DNA of 64,000 nucleotides from Parachitinimonas caeni. Its GTDB lineage: Bacteria; Pseudomonadota; Gammaproteobacteria; Burkholderiales; Chitinimonadaceae. The notes beneath the pieces were generated by a model. The model did no database searches and was not told the origin of the DNA. It saw only the letters and a list, made by a program, of their open reading frames with translations. The stretch covers positions 1-64,000 of the forward strand of contig NZ_JARRAF010000020.1 in assembly GCF_030129945.1 (NCBI RefSeq). Reading direction: 5' to 3'. Each line of letters starts with the position of its first letter. Within the stretch, counting starts at the first letter, position 1. Positions 53,400 through 64,000 of the stretch are shown one piece after another. Position numbers and translations under genes: made by a program.

Positions 53400-53774
53400 A
53401 TGCAGAAATCCCGCCCCAAGCATCTTGATCTGCCGAAGATCAGATTGCCAATCCCGGGTTTTGTTTCCATCCTCCACCGCGTCAGTGGCGCCGTCTTGTT
53501 TTTGGCGCTCCCTGCGGTTCTGTTCCTGCTTGATGGTTCGCTGCGTTCCTCCACGCAGTTCGAGGACTTCAGAAGCTTCATCGCCCATCCAGTGATCAAA
53601 CTTGGGTTGATCGGCCTGCTGTGGGCCTATCTGCACCACGCTTGTGCCGGCATCCGCTTCCTGTTCTTGGATATTCACAAAGGGGTTGATCTCCACACTG
53701 CGCGCCTGACGGCCAAGGTAGTGATGTTTGTCAGCCTTGCCCTGACGGTCATGATCGGAGGTGTGCTGTGGTAA
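53400..53774 (+). CDS. sdhC: Succinate dehydrogenase cytochrome b556 subunit
   Basis: A 124-residue membrane anchor with three helices. The SILHRVSGAVLF motif is the quinone-site signature, and the heme-ligand region is LLWAYLHHACAGIRFLFLDIHKG. It is the first gene of the sdhCDAB-sdhE-gltA-sucAB-lpd transcript; ribosome site AAGGGAAG precedes the ATG. Confidence 0.94.
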   Translation: MQKSRPKHLDLPKIRLPIPGFVSILHRVSGAVLFLALPAVLFLLDGSLRSSTQFEDFRSFIAHPVIKLGLIGLLWAYLHHACAGIRFLFLDIHKGVDLHTARLTAKVVMFVSLALTVMIGGVLW

Positions 53775-54115
53775 ATCGTCACGTTATCGGTGCGCACTAT
53801 GGTCTGCGCGACTGGCTTTTGCAGCGCATTACGGCTGTTGTCATGTTGGCGTACACCATTGGATTGATCTTTTTTCTGGTCATGGTTTCAGGCGCAAGCT
53901 TTCAAGGCTGGAAAGCCCTGATGGGCATGACTTGGGTGCGCGTGTTTACTTCGGTTTCCATCATTGCGTTGGCACTTCACGCCTGGGTAGGGGTGCGGGA
54001 TATCTGGATGGACTACGTCAAACCTCTCGGCCTGAGGCTGACGTTGCATGTATTGACCATCCTGTGGCTGGTAGCAAGTCTCGTTTATGCGGTTAAAGTG
54101 GTGTGGGGTGTGTAA
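53768..54115 (+). CDS. sdhD: Succinate dehydrogenase membrane anchor subunit
   Basis: A 115-residue anchor with three helices and the motif HYGLRDWLLQRITAVVML, followed by ALALHAWVGVRDIWMDYVKP (heme/quinone contact region). The GTG start at 53768 overlaps the sdhC stop by seven bases and is needed for the family length. Its TAA stop overlaps the sdhA ATG by one base. Confidence 0.93.
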   Translation: MVNRHVIGAHYGLRDWLLQRITAVVMLAYTIGLIFFLVMVSGASFQGWKALMGMTWVRVFTSVSIIALALHAWVGVRDIWMDYVKPLGLRLTLHVLTILWLVASLVYAVKVVWGV

Positions 54116-55905
54116 TGGCGAAGCTCGCTAAGCGTACGTTTGATGCGGTAGTTGTAGGGGCTGGTGGCGCTGGTTTGCGCGCTGCATTGCAGTTGTCCGA
54201 AGCAGGACTCAAGACTGCCGTGCTGTCCAAGGTTTTTCCGACTCGTTCACATACCGTTGCTGCTCAGGGTGGTGTGTCTGCATCGCTAGGTAATTCGGAG
54301 CCTGATCATTGGCATTGGCATATGTACGACACCGTGAAAGGCTCGGACTGGCTTGGTGATCAGGATGCTATCGAATTCATGTGCCGTGCTGCCCCGCAGG
54401 CTGTGATTGAGCTTGAGCATTTCGGAATGCCATTCGATCGCAACGACGACGGAACCATCTATCAGCGTCCTTTTGGCGGACATATGTCCAATTTCGGTGA
54501 GAAGCCAGTCCGTCGTGCTTGTGCTGCCGCCGATAGAACCGGTCATGCCATGTTGCACGCGCTGTACCAGCGTAACGTTCGGGCTAACACACAGTTCTTT
54601 GTCGAATGGATGGCACTCGACATGATTCGTGATGCCGAAGGCAAAGTGCTGGGCGTCATTGCGATGGAGATGGAAACGGCTGAAATCGTCATTTTCCAGG
54701 CAAAGGCTACGTTGTTTGCAACCGGTGGTGCCGGCCGTATCTATTATTCATCGACCAATGCATTTATCAATACCGGCGACGGCTTGGGTATGGCTGCCCG
54801 CGCCGGTATTCCTCTTGAAGACATGGAGTTCTGGCAGTTCCACCCGACCGGGGTGGCTGGTGCTGGCGTATTGATCACGGAAGGCGTGCGCGGCGAAGGT
54901 GGTATCTTGCGCAATGCATCTGGTGAACGGTTCATGGAGCGTTATGCCCCTGTTGCGAAGGACTTGGCTTCGCGCGATGTCGTTTCTCGCGCCATGGTGA
55001 CTGAAATCAACGAAGGCCGTGGCTGTGGTGCAGGTAAAGATCACGTATTGCTTGATATTACGCACCTCGACCCAGAGGTCATCAAGCATCGACTGCCCGG
55101 CATCCGCGAAATTTCCATCAAGTTTGCGGGGGTTGATCCGATCAAGGCTCCAATTCCCGTTGTGCCGACCTGTCATTACCAAATGGGCGGCATCCCAACC
55201 AACTACCACGGTGAAGTGGTGGTTCCTGACGGCGCTGGCAACCATGTCGTCGTGCCTGGATTCTACGCGGCAGGGGAGGTGGCCTGTGCTTCGGTCCATG
55301 GCGCTAATCGCTTGGGTACGAATTCGTTGCTGGACTTGCTGGTATTCGGCAAGAGCGCGGGTGATTCACTGATTAAGTACGTCAAGGGCGAAGTGCGATC
55401 CATGCCGGAGATTCCACAATCTGAAATCGACCGGACGCTTGCTCGGGTTGATCGCCTCAATAACCAGACGAATGGCGTGGAAGTCAACGACGCACGTTTG
55501 GCCATGCAACGTACGATGCAGGCCCACTGTGGTGTGTTCCGCTTCAAGGATATGCTCAAGCAAGGCGTAGAGAAGATTCTTGAGGTCGAGAAAATGGTGC
55601 AGAAGACCCAGATCAAAGATAAGTCCAAGGTATTCAACACTGCCCGGATCGAAGCTCTGGAACTGGATAACCTGATCGAAGTTGCCAAGGCCACCATGAT
55701 CTCGGCTGAAGCACGTACCGAGTCTCGTGGTGCCCATGTGCGTGATGACGCACCGGATACCCCGGCCACTCCGAATGGACGTGATGATGCCAATTGGCTC
55801 AAGCATACGCTGTGGCATCGCGAAGGGAACAAGCTGGAGTACAAGCCGGTCAACCTGACCCCGCTGACTGTTGAAACCATCGAGCTTAAAGCTCGTTCGT
55901 ACTAA
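54115..55905 (+). CDS. sdhA: Succinate dehydrogenase flavoprotein subunit
   Basis: A 596-residue flavoprotein. FAD-binding VVVGAGGAGLRAALQLSEAG is at the N terminus; SHTVAAQGGVSASLG contains the histidine for covalent FAD; HPTGVAGAGVLITEGVRGEGG and the catalytic arginine region follow, with HGANRLGTNSLLDLLVFG near residue 400. It catalyses oxidation of succinate to fumarate. The start ATG at 54115 shares a base with the sdhD stop; an ATG four codons upstream (54103) is in frame but not typical. Confidence 0.97.
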   Translation: MAKLAKRTFDAVVVGAGGAGLRAALQLSEAGLKTAVLSKVFPTRSHTVAAQGGVSASLGNSEPDHWHWHMYDTVKGSDWLGDQDAIEFMCRAAPQAVIELEHFGMPFDRNDDGTIYQRPFGGHMSNFGEKPVRRACAAADRTGHAMLHALYQRNVRANTQFFVEWMALDMIRDAEGKVLGVIAMEMETAEIVIFQAKATLFATGGAGRIYYSSTNAFINTGDGLGMAARAGIPLEDMEFWQFHPTGVAGAGVLITEGVRGEGGILRNASGERFMERYAPVAKDLASRDVVSRAMVTEINEGRGCGAGKDHVLLDITHLDPEVIKHRLPGIREISIKFAGVDPIKAPIPVVPTCHYQMGGIPTNYHGEVVVPDGAGNHVVVPGFYAAGEVACASVHGANRLGTNSLLDLLVFGKSAGDSLIKYVKGEVRSMPEIPQSEIDRTLARVDRLNNQTNGVEVNDARLAMQRTMQAHCGVFRFKDMLKQGVEKILEVEKMVQKTQIKDKSKVFNTARIEALELDNLIEVAKATMISAEARTESRGAHVRDDAPDTPATPNGRDDANWLKHTLWHREGNKLEYKPVNLTPLTVETIELKARSY

Positions 55906-55920
55906 GAGGGGGAATGAACA

Positions 55921-56631
55921 ATGACCACTCAGACCGTTAAATTCAGTATCTACCGATATGATCCCGATAAGGATAAAAAGCCCTACATGCAGGACATCAG
56001 TGTCGAAGTTGAGCCGGGTGAGCGCAAGCTGCTCGACGCTCTGGTGAAACTGAAGGTCAAGGACGATACCTTGTCGTTCCGTCGTTCATGCCGGGAAGGC
56101 GTCTGTGGTTCGGATGCCATGAATATCAATGGCAAGAATGGTTTGGCTTGTATCACCGATATCGACACGCTGAAGCAGCCGATCGAATTACGCCCCTTGC
56201 CCGGAATGCCGGTGGTGCGTGACCTGATCGTTGATATGACCCAGTTCTTCAAGCAATACCATTCGATCAAGCCTTACGTGGTTAACGATACGCCGCCTCC
56301 AGAAAAGGAGCGACTGCAGTCGCCTGAAGATCGTAAGGAGCTGGATGGTTTGTATGAATGCATATTGTGCGCATGCTGTTCCACTTCTTGCCCCTCATTC
56401 TGGTGGAATCCGGACAAATTCGTAGGCCCTGCTGGCCTGCTGGCGGCCTATCGCTTTATTGCGGATACCCGCGATACAACGATTAACGAACGCTTGGACA
56501 ATCTGGAAGACCCCTACCGCTTGTTCCGTTGTCACACCATCATGAACTGTGTTGATGTGTGCCCGAAAGAACTGAACCCGACCAAAGCCATCGGCAAGAT
56601 CAAGGAATTGATGATCAAGCGGGTTGCATAA
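55921..56631 (+). CDS. sdhB: Succinate dehydrogenase iron-sulfur subunit
   Basis: A 236-residue subunit with three cluster regions: [22 protein letters not shown] ([2Fe-2S]), [16 protein letters not shown] ([4Fe-4S]) and [17 protein letters not shown] ([3Fe-4S]). It passes electrons from FAD to quinone. It follows sdhA by 15 bases with a GGGGG ribosome site. Confidence 0.97.
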   Translation: MTTQTVKFSIYRYDPDKDKKPYMQDISVEVEPGERKLLDALVKLKVKDDTLSFRRSCREGVCGSDAMNINGKNGLACITDIDTLKQPIELRPLPGMPVVRDLIVDMTQFFKQYHSIKPYVVNDTPPPEKERLQSPEDRKELDGLYECILCACCSTSCPSFWWNPDKFVGPAGLLAAYRFIADTRDTTINERLDNLEDPYRLFRCHTIMNCVDVCPKELNPTKAIGKIKELMIKRVA

Positions 56632-56634
56632 GGA

Positions 56635-56895
56635 ATGGACGAGGCAGAGAAAAACAGACTTCGCTGGCGGTCTCGGCGCGGCTTGCTGGAGCTTGATCTG
56701 GTGTTTTCCAGGTTTCTGCAGCATGAATTCGACTCGCTTTCAGATGCTGAATTCGAGATTTATCAGGATTTATTGCTCCTACCGGACAACGATTTACTCG
56801 ATCTAGTTGACGGCAAAACCGAAAGCAAAGACGAGCGCTTCGTGCCGATGCTGGCACGATTAAGAAGCTGGAATAACGACAAAAAGCAACAATAA
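56635..56895 (+). CDS. sdhE: FAD assembly factor SdhE
   Basis: An 86-residue protein with the RGxxE motif ([16 protein letters not shown]), the hallmark of SdhE/SDHAF2, which attaches FAD to SdhA. It starts three bases after sdhB, just as expected in a dedicated sdh operon. Confidence 0.95.
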   Translation: MDEAEKNRLRWRSRRGLLELDLVFSRFLQHEFDSLSDAEFEIYQDLLLLPDNDLLDLVDGKTESKDERFVPMLARLRSWNNDKKQQ

Positions 56896-56932
56896 TGCAG
56901 TCAACGCTGAACTGACTTCAGGAGCATTTCGA

Positions 56933-58225
56933 ATGGAAAATTCGCGCAATGTCACGCTGACTTACGATGGCGGACAAAAACAAATTGAACTGCCGGTCGT
57001 ATCCGGCTCTTTGGGGCCGGATGTTGTAGACATTCGTAGCTTCGCCAAGACCGGGATGTTTACCTATGACCCTGGTTTTCTGGCCACTGCCAGCTGTGAG
57101 TCGAAGATCACCTTCATTGATGGCGATCAGGGCCTGCTGTATTACCGGGGTTACCCGATTGAGCAATTGGCCGAACACAGTGACTACCTTGAAACCTGCT
57201 ATCTGCTGTTGAATGGCGAGTTGCCAACACCTCAGCAGAAGGCCGATTTCGACTATATGGTGATGCGCCATAACATGCTGCATGACCAGATCCACAACTT
57301 CTTCCGTGGCTTCCGTCGTGACGCACACCCGATGGCGGTAATGGTAGGGGTTGTCGGCGCTTTGTCGGCGTTCTACCACGACTCACTCGACATCAATGAT
57401 CCTCACCATCGCAAGGTGGCGGCTTTCCGTTTGATTGCCAAGGTGCCGACGATTGCCGCGCAGGCATATCGCTATAACAAGGGTCTGCCACTGTCATATC
57501 CGAAGGCTGGTTTGTCCTATGCCGAGAACTTCCTGCATATGATGTTCTCGACCCCGGTTTCCGAGTACAAGGTTAACCCCGTACTGGCCAAGGCGCTGGA
57601 TCGTATCTTCATTCTCCACGCCGATCATGAGCAGAACGCTTCGACATCTACTGTTCGCCTGTCTGGCTCTTCCGGCGCCAATCCGTTTGCCTGTATTGCG
57701 GCAGGGATTGCCTGTCTGTGGGGGCCGTCGCATGGTGGGGCCAACGAAGCCGTCTTGAAGATGCTGGATGAAATCGGCTCCGTTGAGAACGTGCCGGCTT
57801 TCATGGAAGGCGTGAAGAACAAGACCCACAAGCTGATGGGCTTTGGTCATCGCGTTTACAAGAACATGGACCCACGCGCTGCCATCATGAAGCAGACGTG
57901 CGATGAAGTGCTGGCCGAGCTGGGTCTGCACAATGATCCAAAGTTCAAGCTCGCCATGGAGCTGGAAAAGATTGCGCTGAACGACCCTTACTTCATTGAG
58001 CGCAAGCTGTATCCGAACGTTGATTTTTACTCGGGTATCGTTTTGTCGGCCATTGGTATCCCGGTTTCGATGTTTACGCCAATCTTTGCCTTGGCACGTA
58101 CTGTGGGCTGGATTTCGCACTGGACGGAGATGATCGCCGACCCCGGCATGAAGATCGGTCGCCCGCGTCAGTTGTATACCGGTGCTGGACGCCGCGATTA
58201 CGTCCAATTGTCTGAACGCAAGTGA
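56933..58225 (+). CDS. gltA: Citrate synthase (type II)
   Basis: A 430-residue, long hexameric-type citrate synthase. The catalytic residues are visible: His in [13 protein letters not shown], His in [16 protein letters not shown] and Asp in YPNVDFYSG. It condenses acetyl-CoA and oxaloacetate. It is preceded by an AGGAGC site. A strong hairpin just downstream (58233-58259) separates it from sucA. Confidence 0.97.
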   Translation: MENSRNVTLTYDGGQKQIELPVVSGSLGPDVVDIRSFAKTGMFTYDPGFLATASCESKITFIDGDQGLLYYRGYPIEQLAEHSDYLETCYLLLNGELPTPQQKADFDYMVMRHNMLHDQIHNFFRGFRRDAHPMAVMVGVVGALSAFYHDSLDINDPHHRKVAAFRLIAKVPTIAAQAYRYNKGLPLSYPKAGLSYAENFLHMMFSTPVSEYKVNPVLAKALDRIFILHADHEQNASTSTVRLSGSSGANPFACIAAGIACLWGPSHGGANEAVLKMLDEIGSVENVPAFMEGVKNKTHKLMGFGHRVYKNMDPRAAIMKQTCDEVLAELGLHNDPKFKLAMELEKIALNDPYFIERKLYPNVDFYSGIVLSAIGIPVSMFTPIFALARTVGWISHWTEMIADPGMKIGRPRQLYTGAGRRDYVQLSERK

Positions 58226-58232
58226 TGAAAAA

Positions 58233-58259
58233 CACCGCCCGGTAACTTGCCGGGCGGTG
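58233..58259 (+). terminator. Hairpin between gltA and sucA
   Basis: 10-bp stem CACCGCCCGG/CCGGGCGGTG with a 7-base loop and no T run. It may attenuate or stabilise the transcript rather than end it. A 250-base gap before sucA may carry a second promoter; a small palindrome CCCGACATGTCGGG sits at 58443-58456. Confidence 0.5.
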
Positions 58260-58483
58260 CGTTATGTGCAGTATGAAACTAACCAAGATTTTCGCGGTTT
58301 CAGGTTTTAACCAGATACTGCAATCTGAATCCGGCATCCTGATCTACTGGACTGTCGTGGCGGATTTGAATTGCGATACCTGGCGACAAACCGAGGCCAT
58401 TCGTCCCTACCCAAGCAAACCAGCACAATCTGTCGAAGTTGTCCCGACATGTCGGGTCGCTTAGTCCAAGAAGGCTGACAACC

Positions 58484-61309
58484 ATGATGAAAACCCTTCT
58501 GTCCCACTCCTATCTGTTCGGTGGCAACGCCCCGTTCATTGAGGAGCTTTATGAACAGTACCTGGCCGACCCGGCAACTATCAGTGCCGAGTGGCGGGAC
58601 TACTTCGACAAATTGCAGCAACTTCCCGGTGCTGCCGACCGCGATATTCCTCGCGCACCGATCGAAGAATCCTTCATTCAGCTTGCCAAGCAGCCTCGCA
58701 CCAGTGGCCGTAGCGCCGCAGCGGAGTCTGAAGCCAGCCGCAAACAGGTTGGCGTTCTCAAGCTGATTTCTGCGTACCGTGTGCTTGGTGTTCGCCATGC
58801 ATCGCTTGATCCGCTCAAACGCATGGATCTGCAACCCGTTCCAGAACTGGACCCGGCTACCCATGGCTTGACTGATGCCGATATGGCTGTGCAGTTCAAC
58901 TGCGGCTCGCTGGTAGGTCCGGAGCGTGATTCGCTGTCGAATATCATTGCCCGCCTCAAGCAGACTTACTGCGGCAATGTTGGTGTCGAGTACATGCACA
59001 TCACCAACTCCGAGCAAAAGCACTGGGTTCAGAATGCTTTTGAGTCGATCCGCTCGACTCCGGCCTTTACCGCCAGCAAGAAGATTCGTGTGCTCAAGCA
59101 GATTACCGCTGCGGAAACGCTGGAACGCTACCTGCATACCAAGTACGTTGGCCAGAAGCGCTTCTCGCTCGAAGGCGGGGAGAGCATGATTGCGGCGCTT
59201 GACCATCTGGTTCAGGCGTCCGGCACTGCCGGTGTTCAGGAAATGGTGATTGGCATGGCCCACCGTGGTCGCCTGAACGTGTTGGTCAATACCCTTGGCA
59301 AACAGCCGCGTGATCTGTTTTCCGAGTTCGAGGGCAAGTCTTCGCTGGATTTGCCATCTGGTGACGTGAAGTATCACATGGGTTTTAGTTCGGATATTCC
59401 GACTCCCGGTGGACCTATCCACGTTTCCCTGGCTTTCAACCCGTCTCATCTCGAAATCGTCAATCCTGTGGTGGTTGGGTCGGCACGGGCCCGGCAGCAG
59501 CGTCGTCACGATCGCACGGGTGATCAGGTTCTGCCGGTACTGCTGCACGGTGATGCTGCGTTTATCGGCCTGGGCACCAATCAGGGTACGTTCAACTTGT
59601 CGCAAACCCGTGGTTACGGTGTAGGCGGTACCGTGCACGTAGTTATCAATAACCAGATCGGCTTTACGACATCCGATACCCGAGATGCTCGGTCAACGCT
59701 GTATTGCACCGATATCGCGAAGATGATCGAAGCACCGATCTTCCATGTGAATGCCGATGATCCTGAAGCTGTCTGCATGGTGGTGCAGATTGCTCTCGAT
59801 TTCCGCATGAAGTTCCACAAGGATGTGGTGATTGATCTTGTCTGCTTCCGTAAGCTGGGCCACAACGAGGGTGATGACCCGATGCTGACCCAGCCGATGA
59901 TGTACAAGAAGATCGCTCAGCACCCTGGCGTGCGCCGTCTGTACGTAGATAAGCTGGTTGCCGAAGGCCTGATGACTGAGCCTGAGACCGAAGCGTTGAT
60001 CCAGGCTTACCGTGCTGCACTGGATAAAGGTGAGCATGTCGAGCAAACCACGCTGACGGATTACAAACGCAGTTTTGCGATTGACTTCGCACCTTTCCGT
60101 GGCACCCACTGGGCACATCCAACCGATACCTCGCTGCCGACTGGCGACATCCAGCGCTTGACCGAGAAGTTCACCAAAGTGCCGGACGGCTTCAAGCTGC
60201 ATTCGACCGTGGACAAGGTATTGGCTGCCCGCCGCGATATGGCTGCAGGCAAGGCTGCTGTGGACTGGGGGATGGCGGAAATCCTGGCTTATGCCTCACT
60301 GTTGGAGAAGGGCTATGGCGTACGGATTTCGGGCGAAGACTCTGGTCGCGGTACTTTCTCGCATCGCCACGCCGTTCTGCACGACCAGAATCGGGAGCGC
60401 TGGGATCAGGGCGCCTATGTGCCGCTGCGGCATATGTCCGAAAACCAGGGACATTTCCTGGTGATCGACTCCATCCTCAATGAGGAGGCCGTGCTGGCAT
60501 TTGAATATGGCTACAGCTCCTCTGCACCAGATGAACTGGTGATCTGGGAAGCGCAGTTCGGCGATTTTGCCAACGGCGCACAAGTGGTTATTGACCAGTT
60601 CATCACCTCTGGCGAAACCAAGTGGGGTCGTTATTGCGGTCTCACCATGATTCTGCCGCATGGATACGATGGTCAGGGACCGGAGCATAGCTCGGCTCGA
60701 CTGGAGCGTTACCTGCAACTGTGTGCAGAGCACAACATCCAGATCGTCATGCCGTCTGAAGCTTCACAGATGTTCCATGCATTGCGCCGGCAGATGTTGC
60801 GTCCTTATCGCAAGCCATTGGTCATTTTCATGTCCAAGCGTCTGCTGCGCTACAAAGACTCAATGAGCCCGATCGAGAACTTCACTACAGGGGCTTTCCG
60901 CCCTGTCTTGTCCGATCCGGAAGCGCTGGACGTGAAGAAGGTCAAGCGTGTGGTTGTCTGTTCTGGTCAGGTTTACTACGACTTGGTCGCAGGCCGCCGC
61001 GAGCGCAATGTCAAGGATATTGCCATCATCCGCGTCGAGCAGCTCTACCCATTCCCAACGGAAGAGTTGAAGGCGGAGCTGGAGAAGTACATCGTTGCTC
61101 GGGAAATCATGTGGGTACAGGAAGAACCGCGTAATCAGGGCGCTTGGCATCTGGTTCGGCATCGCCTGGAAAACTGCATGCGTCCGAAGCAGACCTTGTC
61201 GTATGCCGGTCGCCCATCCTCGGCGTCGCCTGCTGTGGGTCTGATGAGCAAGCACCAAGCCCAGCTCAAGGCGTTTGTGGAAGAAGCGCTGAGCTTTACT
61301 ACCAAGTAA
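58484..61309 (+). CDS. sucA: 2-Oxoglutarate dehydrogenase E1 component
   Basis: A 941-residue thiamine-diphosphate enzyme. Visible: [30 protein letters not shown] at the N terminus, [61 protein letters not shown] (cofactor site), [16 protein letters not shown] and the C-terminal [23 protein letters not shown] 58484 follows AGAAGG. It decarboxylates 2-oxoglutarate and loads succinyl onto SucB. Confidence 0.96.
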   Translation: MMKTLLSHSYLFGGNAPFIEELYEQYLADPATISAEWRDYFDKLQQLPGAADRDIPRAPIEESFIQLAKQPRTSGRSAAAESEASRKQVGVLKLISAYRVLGVRHASLDPLKRMDLQPVPELDPATHGLTDADMAVQFNCGSLVGPERDSLSNIIARLKQTYCGNVGVEYMHITNSEQKHWVQNAFESIRSTPAFTASKKIRVLKQITAAETLERYLHTKYVGQKRFSLEGGESMIAALDHLVQASGTAGVQEMVIGMAHRGRLNVLVNTLGKQPRDLFSEFEGKSSLDLPSGDVKYHMGFSSDIPTPGGPIHVSLAFNPSHLEIVNPVVVGSARARQQRRHDRTGDQVLPVLLHGDAAFIGLGTNQGTFNLSQTRGYGVGGTVHVVINNQIGFTTSDTRDARSTLYCTDIAKMIEAPIFHVNADDPEAVCMVVQIALDFRMKFHKDVVIDLVCFRKLGHNEGDDPMLTQPMMYKKIAQHPGVRRLYVDKLVAEGLMTEPETEALIQAYRAALDKGEHVEQTTLTDYKRSFAIDFAPFRGTHWAHPTDTSLPTGDIQRLTEKFTKVPDGFKLHSTVDKVLAARRDMAAGKAAVDWGMAEILAYASLLEKGYGVRISGEDSGRGTFSHRHAVLHDQNRERWDQGAYVPLRHMSENQGHFLVIDSILNEEAVLAFEYGYSSSAPDELVIWEAQFGDFANGAQVVIDQFITSGETKWGRYCGLTMILPHGYDGQGPEHSSARLERYLQLCAEHNIQIVMPSEASQMFHALRRQMLRPYRKPLVIFMSKRLLRYKDSMSPIENFTTGAFRPVLSDPEALDVKKVKRVVVCSGQVYYDLVAGRRERNVKDIAIIRVEQLYPFPTEELKAELEKYIVAREIMWVQEEPRNQGAWHLVRHRLENCMRPKQTLSYAGRPSSASPAVGLMSKHQAQLKAFVEEALSFTTK

Positions 61310-61321
61310 ATCTGTCACCAG

Positions 61322-61374
61322 GGGGTTTGCGCCTTGTGCGGCGCGAACCCCGGAAGGCAGCCTCGGAGGCTGCC
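61322..61374 (+). promoter_or_regulatory. Two hairpins between sucA and sucB
   Basis: GGGGTTTGCGCC paired with GGCGCGAACCCC (61322-61351, one G-U) and GGCAGCCT/AGGCTGCC (61356-61374). They fill most of the 94-base gap and have no T run. They may protect the ends of processed mRNA. Confidence 0.55.
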
Positions 61375-61403
61375 CTTGCCACCGAATTTGGAGCACCTTA
61401 ACG

Positions 61404-62663
61404 ATGCTGATCGAAGTAAAAGTACCGCAACTGCCAGAGTCTGTATCCGAAGCCACGCTGCTGGCATGGAAGAAAAAAGTGGGTGAGTACGTCGAGCGTG
61501 ACGAAAACCTGATTGATCTTGAAACCGACAAAGTGGTTCTGGAATTGCCCGCACCACAGGCGGGGGTTTTGGCGAGCATTGTCAAAACTGACGGCACCAC
61601 GGTCGTCAGCGGCGAACTGATTGCCACCATCGACACAGCCGCCAAGGCTGGTGACAAGCCCGCTGCCGCACCTGCTGAAGCCGCCAAACCTGCCTCTGCG
61701 CCGGAAGCGCCGAAGGCGGCTGCTGTTACAGCTACCGCAGCTGCTGGTGCAGCGGTAATGCCTGCAGCCAAGAAAATGGCTGCAGAATTGAATGTCGATG
61801 CCAGCCAGGTTGCCGGTAGCGGTCGGGGTGGTCGCGTGCTCAAGGAAGATATTGTCGCTGCAGCAAGCAAACCTGCCGCGCCTGCAGCACCTGCCGCTGT
61901 TTCAGGGTCGTCCAGCTTGGCATCCATCCCAAGCCCGGTAGACGTCAATGCTTTGTTGGCCGATCGCCCAGAGCAACGCGTACCTATGTCGCGTCTGCGC
62001 CAGCGTGTTGCAGAGCGTTTGGTGCAATCGCAGTCCACGGCCGCGATTCTGACCACCTTCAATGAAGTCAACATGAAGCCGGTTATGGATCTGCGCAATA
62101 AGTTCAAGGATCGCTTTGAGAAAGAACATGGCGTCAAGCTCGGCTTCATGGGCTTCTTCGTCAAGGCGGCTGTTCATGCGCTCAAGAAATATCCCGTCGT
62201 AAACGCCTCGGTCGATGGCAATGACATCATCTATCACGGTTACTACGACATTGGCGTTGCGGTGGGCAGCCCACGTGGCTTGGTTGTGCCCGTGATCCGC
62301 AATGCAGATCAGCTGAGCCTGGCTGAAATCGAGCGTCAGATTGCTGACTTTGGCAAGCGCGCCCAGGAAGGCAAACTGGGTATCGAAGAGCTGACCGGTG
62401 GTACTTACACCATTTCCAACGGCGGCACTTTCGGCTCGATGATGTCCACCCCCATTATCAACCCTCCGCAGTCTGCAATTCTGGGTATGCATGCCACCAA
62501 AGAGCGCGCCATGGTTGAAAATGGCCAAGTAGTGGTATTGCCGATGATGTATTTGGCCCAATCTTACGATCACCGCATCATTGATGGTCGCGAGGCAGTG
62601 TTGTCTCTGGTAGCCATCAAGGAAGCGATTGAAGACCCAAGCCGTCTGCTGCTGGGTATCTAA
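61404..62663 (+). CDS. sucB: Dihydrolipoyl succinyltransferase (E2 of 2-oxoglutarate dehydrogenase)
   Basis: A 419-residue E2. The lipoyl domain has the lysine in [12 protein letters not shown] (about 43-51); an Ala/Pro-rich linker follows; the E3-binding domain is [30 protein letters not shown]; the catalytic domain carries [14 protein letters not shown] with the catalytic His and Asp. It transfers succinyl to CoA. A GGAGCA ribosome site precedes the ATG. Confidence 0.96.
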   Translation: MLIEVKVPQLPESVSEATLLAWKKKVGEYVERDENLIDLETDKVVLELPAPQAGVLASIVKTDGTTVVSGELIATIDTAAKAGDKPAAAPAEAAKPASAPEAPKAAAVTATAAAGAAVMPAAKKMAAELNVDASQVAGSGRGGRVLKEDIVAAASKPAAPAAPAAVSGSSSLASIPSPVDVNALLADRPEQRVPMSRLRQRVAERLVQSQSTAAILTTFNEVNMKPVMDLRNKFKDRFEKEHGVKLGFMGFFVKAAVHALKKYPVVNASVDGNDIIYHGYYDIGVAVGSPRGLVVPVIRNADQLSLAEIERQIADFGKRAQEGKLGIEELTGGTYTISNGGTFGSMMSTPIINPPQSAILGMHATKERAMVENGQVVVLPMMYLAQSYDHRIIDGREAVLSLVAIKEAIEDPSRLLLGI

Positions 62664-62760
62664 ATCGTCGAAAGTCGGGTTGTGATGCGAATCACAACCT
62701 TCCGCTGTTCTGGCGGGTGCTGATGACCGGTCAGGCCCGCCTCCTCAATTGGTGAGTCCA

Positions 62761-64000
62761 ATGTCCAAACAATTCGATGTCGTGGTAATCGGTGGGGGCC
62801 CAGGTGGCTACGTCGCCGCGATTCGTGCTGCGCAACTGGGTTTTAGTACTGCCTGTATCGACGAAATGAAAAATGCCGAAGGCAAGGCTTCCTTGGGGGG
62901 AACCTGCCTGAACGTGGGCTGTATTCCTTCGAAGGCACTACTGGAGTCTTCTGAGAATGTTGAACGACTGCAGCACAAGTTTGCAGCCCACGGCATTACC
63001 GTTGAAGGTATGAAGTTCGATCTGGCCACCATGCTGGCGCGCAAAGACAAGATCGTATCCCAGCTCACTAATGGTATTGGCTTCCTGTTCAAGAAGAACA
63101 AAGTCACCAGCCTGCTGGGTCGCGGCAAACTGTTAGCTCGCAATGGTGATAAGTGGCAGATCGAAGTTCGTGATGGCGCAACGGTCGATACGATTGAAGC
63201 GACCCACGTCATCTTGGCAACGGGCTCGACGCCGCGCCAGTTGCCCGGCACTGCCGTGGATAACAAGCTGGTACTCGACAACGTTGGTGCCTTGTCGATG
63301 CCAGAGGTGCCGAAGCGCCTTGGCGTGATTGGTGCCGGCGTGATCGGTCTGGAAATGGGTAGTGTCTGGAAGCGCTTGGGTGCAGAAGTGACCGTGCTTG
63401 AAGCTATGCCGACCTTCCTGGCCGCTGCTGACGAAGCCGTTGCCAAGGAAGCTTTCAAGCTGCTGACCAGAGAGACCGGCCTTGCCATCCATATGGGTGT
63501 CAAGATTGGCGAGGTGAAAGTCGGCAAGAAGGACATCAAGGTTGCCTATACCGACGCTGAAGGCAAGGCACAAACCGCCACCTTCGACAAACTGATTGTA
63601 GCGATTGGTCGTGTGCCCAACTCCAAGGATATTGCCGCTGAAGCTGCAGGCCTGCAGATCGACGAACGTGGCTTTGTTGTGGTAGACCATGATTGCCGTA
63701 CTTCCGCACCGAATGTATGGGCGATTGGCGATGTCGTACGTGGCCCGATGCTCGCGCACAAGGCTTCGGAAGAAGGTGTCGCAGTTGCTGAGCGCATTGC
63801 TGGACAGAAACCGCATATCGACTTTGCGACTATTCCGTGGGTTATCTATACCAACCCCGAAGTGGCTTGGGTTGGCAAGACCGAGCAGCAGCTCAAGGCG
63901 GAAGGCGTGCCTTACAAGAAAGGCCAGTTCTCGAATGTGCCGCTGGGCCGTGCGTTGGCGCTGGGCGAAAACAAGGGCTTCGTGAAAATGCTGGCCGATG
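62761..64000 (+). CDS. lpd: Dihydrolipoyl dehydrogenase (E3), 3' end outside the window
   Basis: The first 413 codons are visible; the gene continues past base 64000, and its frame has no stop. It begins [27 protein letters not shown] (FAD site) and contains the redox-active disulfide [15 protein letters not shown], a second dinucleotide fold [17 protein letters not shown] for NAD and the [20 protein letters not shown] flavin contact. It reoxidises dihydrolipoate of SucB. It follows sucB by 97 bases with a potential second start region. Confidence 0.97.
   Translation, partial: MSKQFDVVVIGGGPGGYVAAIRAAQLGFSTACIDEMKNAEGKASLGGTCLNVGCIPSKALLESSENVERLQHKFAAHGITVEGMKFDLATMLARKDKIVSQLTNGIGFLFKKNKVTSLLGRGKLLARNGDKWQIEVRDGATVDTIEATHVILATGSTPRQLPGTAVDNKLVLDNVGALSMPEVPKRLGVIGAGVIGLEMGSVWKRLGAEVTVLEAMPTFLAAADEAVAKEAFKLLTRETGLAIHMGVKIGEVKVGKKDIKVAYTDAEGKAQTATFDKLIVAIGRVPNSKDIAAEAAGLQIDERGFVVVDHDCRTSAPNVWAIGDVVRGPMLAHKASEEGVAVAERIAGQKPHIDFATIPWVIYTNPEVAWVGKTEQQLKAEGVPYKKGQFSNVPLGRALALGENKGFVKMLAD

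Noticed and set aside
58264-58464. 66-codon frame between gltA and sucA
   Set aside because: No family signals; it lies in the leader of sucA.
58307-59638. 443-codon minus-strand frame over sucA
   Set aside because: Shadow of sucA; sucA has complete motifs in the other strand.

Overview
The window looks like chromosome of a betaproteobacterium, most like the Neisseriales/Chromobacteriaceae. That placement is inferred from protein resemblance and gene order: a single sdhCDAB-sdhE-gltA-sucA-sucB-lpd run with mdh and a GntR regulator next to it, divergent rne and rluC, a rluC/HAD/Rieske/SppA-like chain, flgM-flgN-fliW-motD, ApaG and a DUF1631 protein. No rRNA, CRISPR array, complete insertion sequence or recognisable prophage is visible.

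Bases 1-12400 carry a type IVb (R64/toxin-coregulated-pilus class) pilus locus: secretin end (pilN), pilO, pilP, the assembly ATPase pilQ, the platform protein pilR, an unidentified secreted protein, a major pilin (pilS-like) and a large tip minor pilin (pilV-like). pilT and pilU are not in the usual place. The locus is littered with at least five copies of one interspersed, hairpin-rich repeat (1.95-2.41 kb and 6.2-7.13 kb); one pair has obscured the start of pilP. The distal part of pilV and the body of the convergent secreted-protein gene form one AT-rich block of about 2 kb (10.2-12.2 kb) inside GC-rich DNA, which suggests exchange of the tip-adhesin end.

Bases 12700-26100 hold accessory and housekeeping genes: a Tat-exported phospholipase C, the lytic transglycosylase MltF, tRNA-Ser(CGA), a TetR regulator divergent from an O-methyltransferase/SDR/darcynin group with two matching operators between them, SRPBCC and GNAT proteins, a lipid-related cluster (PAP2 protein, two membrane desaturases, an alpha/beta hydrolase) and an HDOD protein. 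A 113-bp MITE-like inverted-repeat element lies at 26.2 kb.

Bases 26400-51100 are mostly core genes: rne and rluC, the HAD/Rieske/SppA-like operon, flagellar genes (motD, flgN, flgM with a clear sigma-28 promoter, fliW), marC, hpnC, a thermonuclease-like protein, a PAS/GGDEF diguanylate cyclase, rpe, apaG, a DUF1631 protein, an alpha/beta hydrolase, a pair of unidentified proteins built from four copies of one module, and the ABC-F ATPase yheS.

Bases 51100-64000 are a TCA-cycle block: mdh on the minus strand, a divergent GntR regulator with a perfect 18-bp palindrome between them, then succinate dehydrogenase, its flavinylation factor, citrate synthase and the 2-oxoglutarate dehydrogenase complex; lpd runs off the end. 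Strongest candidates for something undescribed: the four-module protein pair (47.6-49.0 kb), the hairpin repeat family in the pilus locus, and the AT-rich pilV end block.
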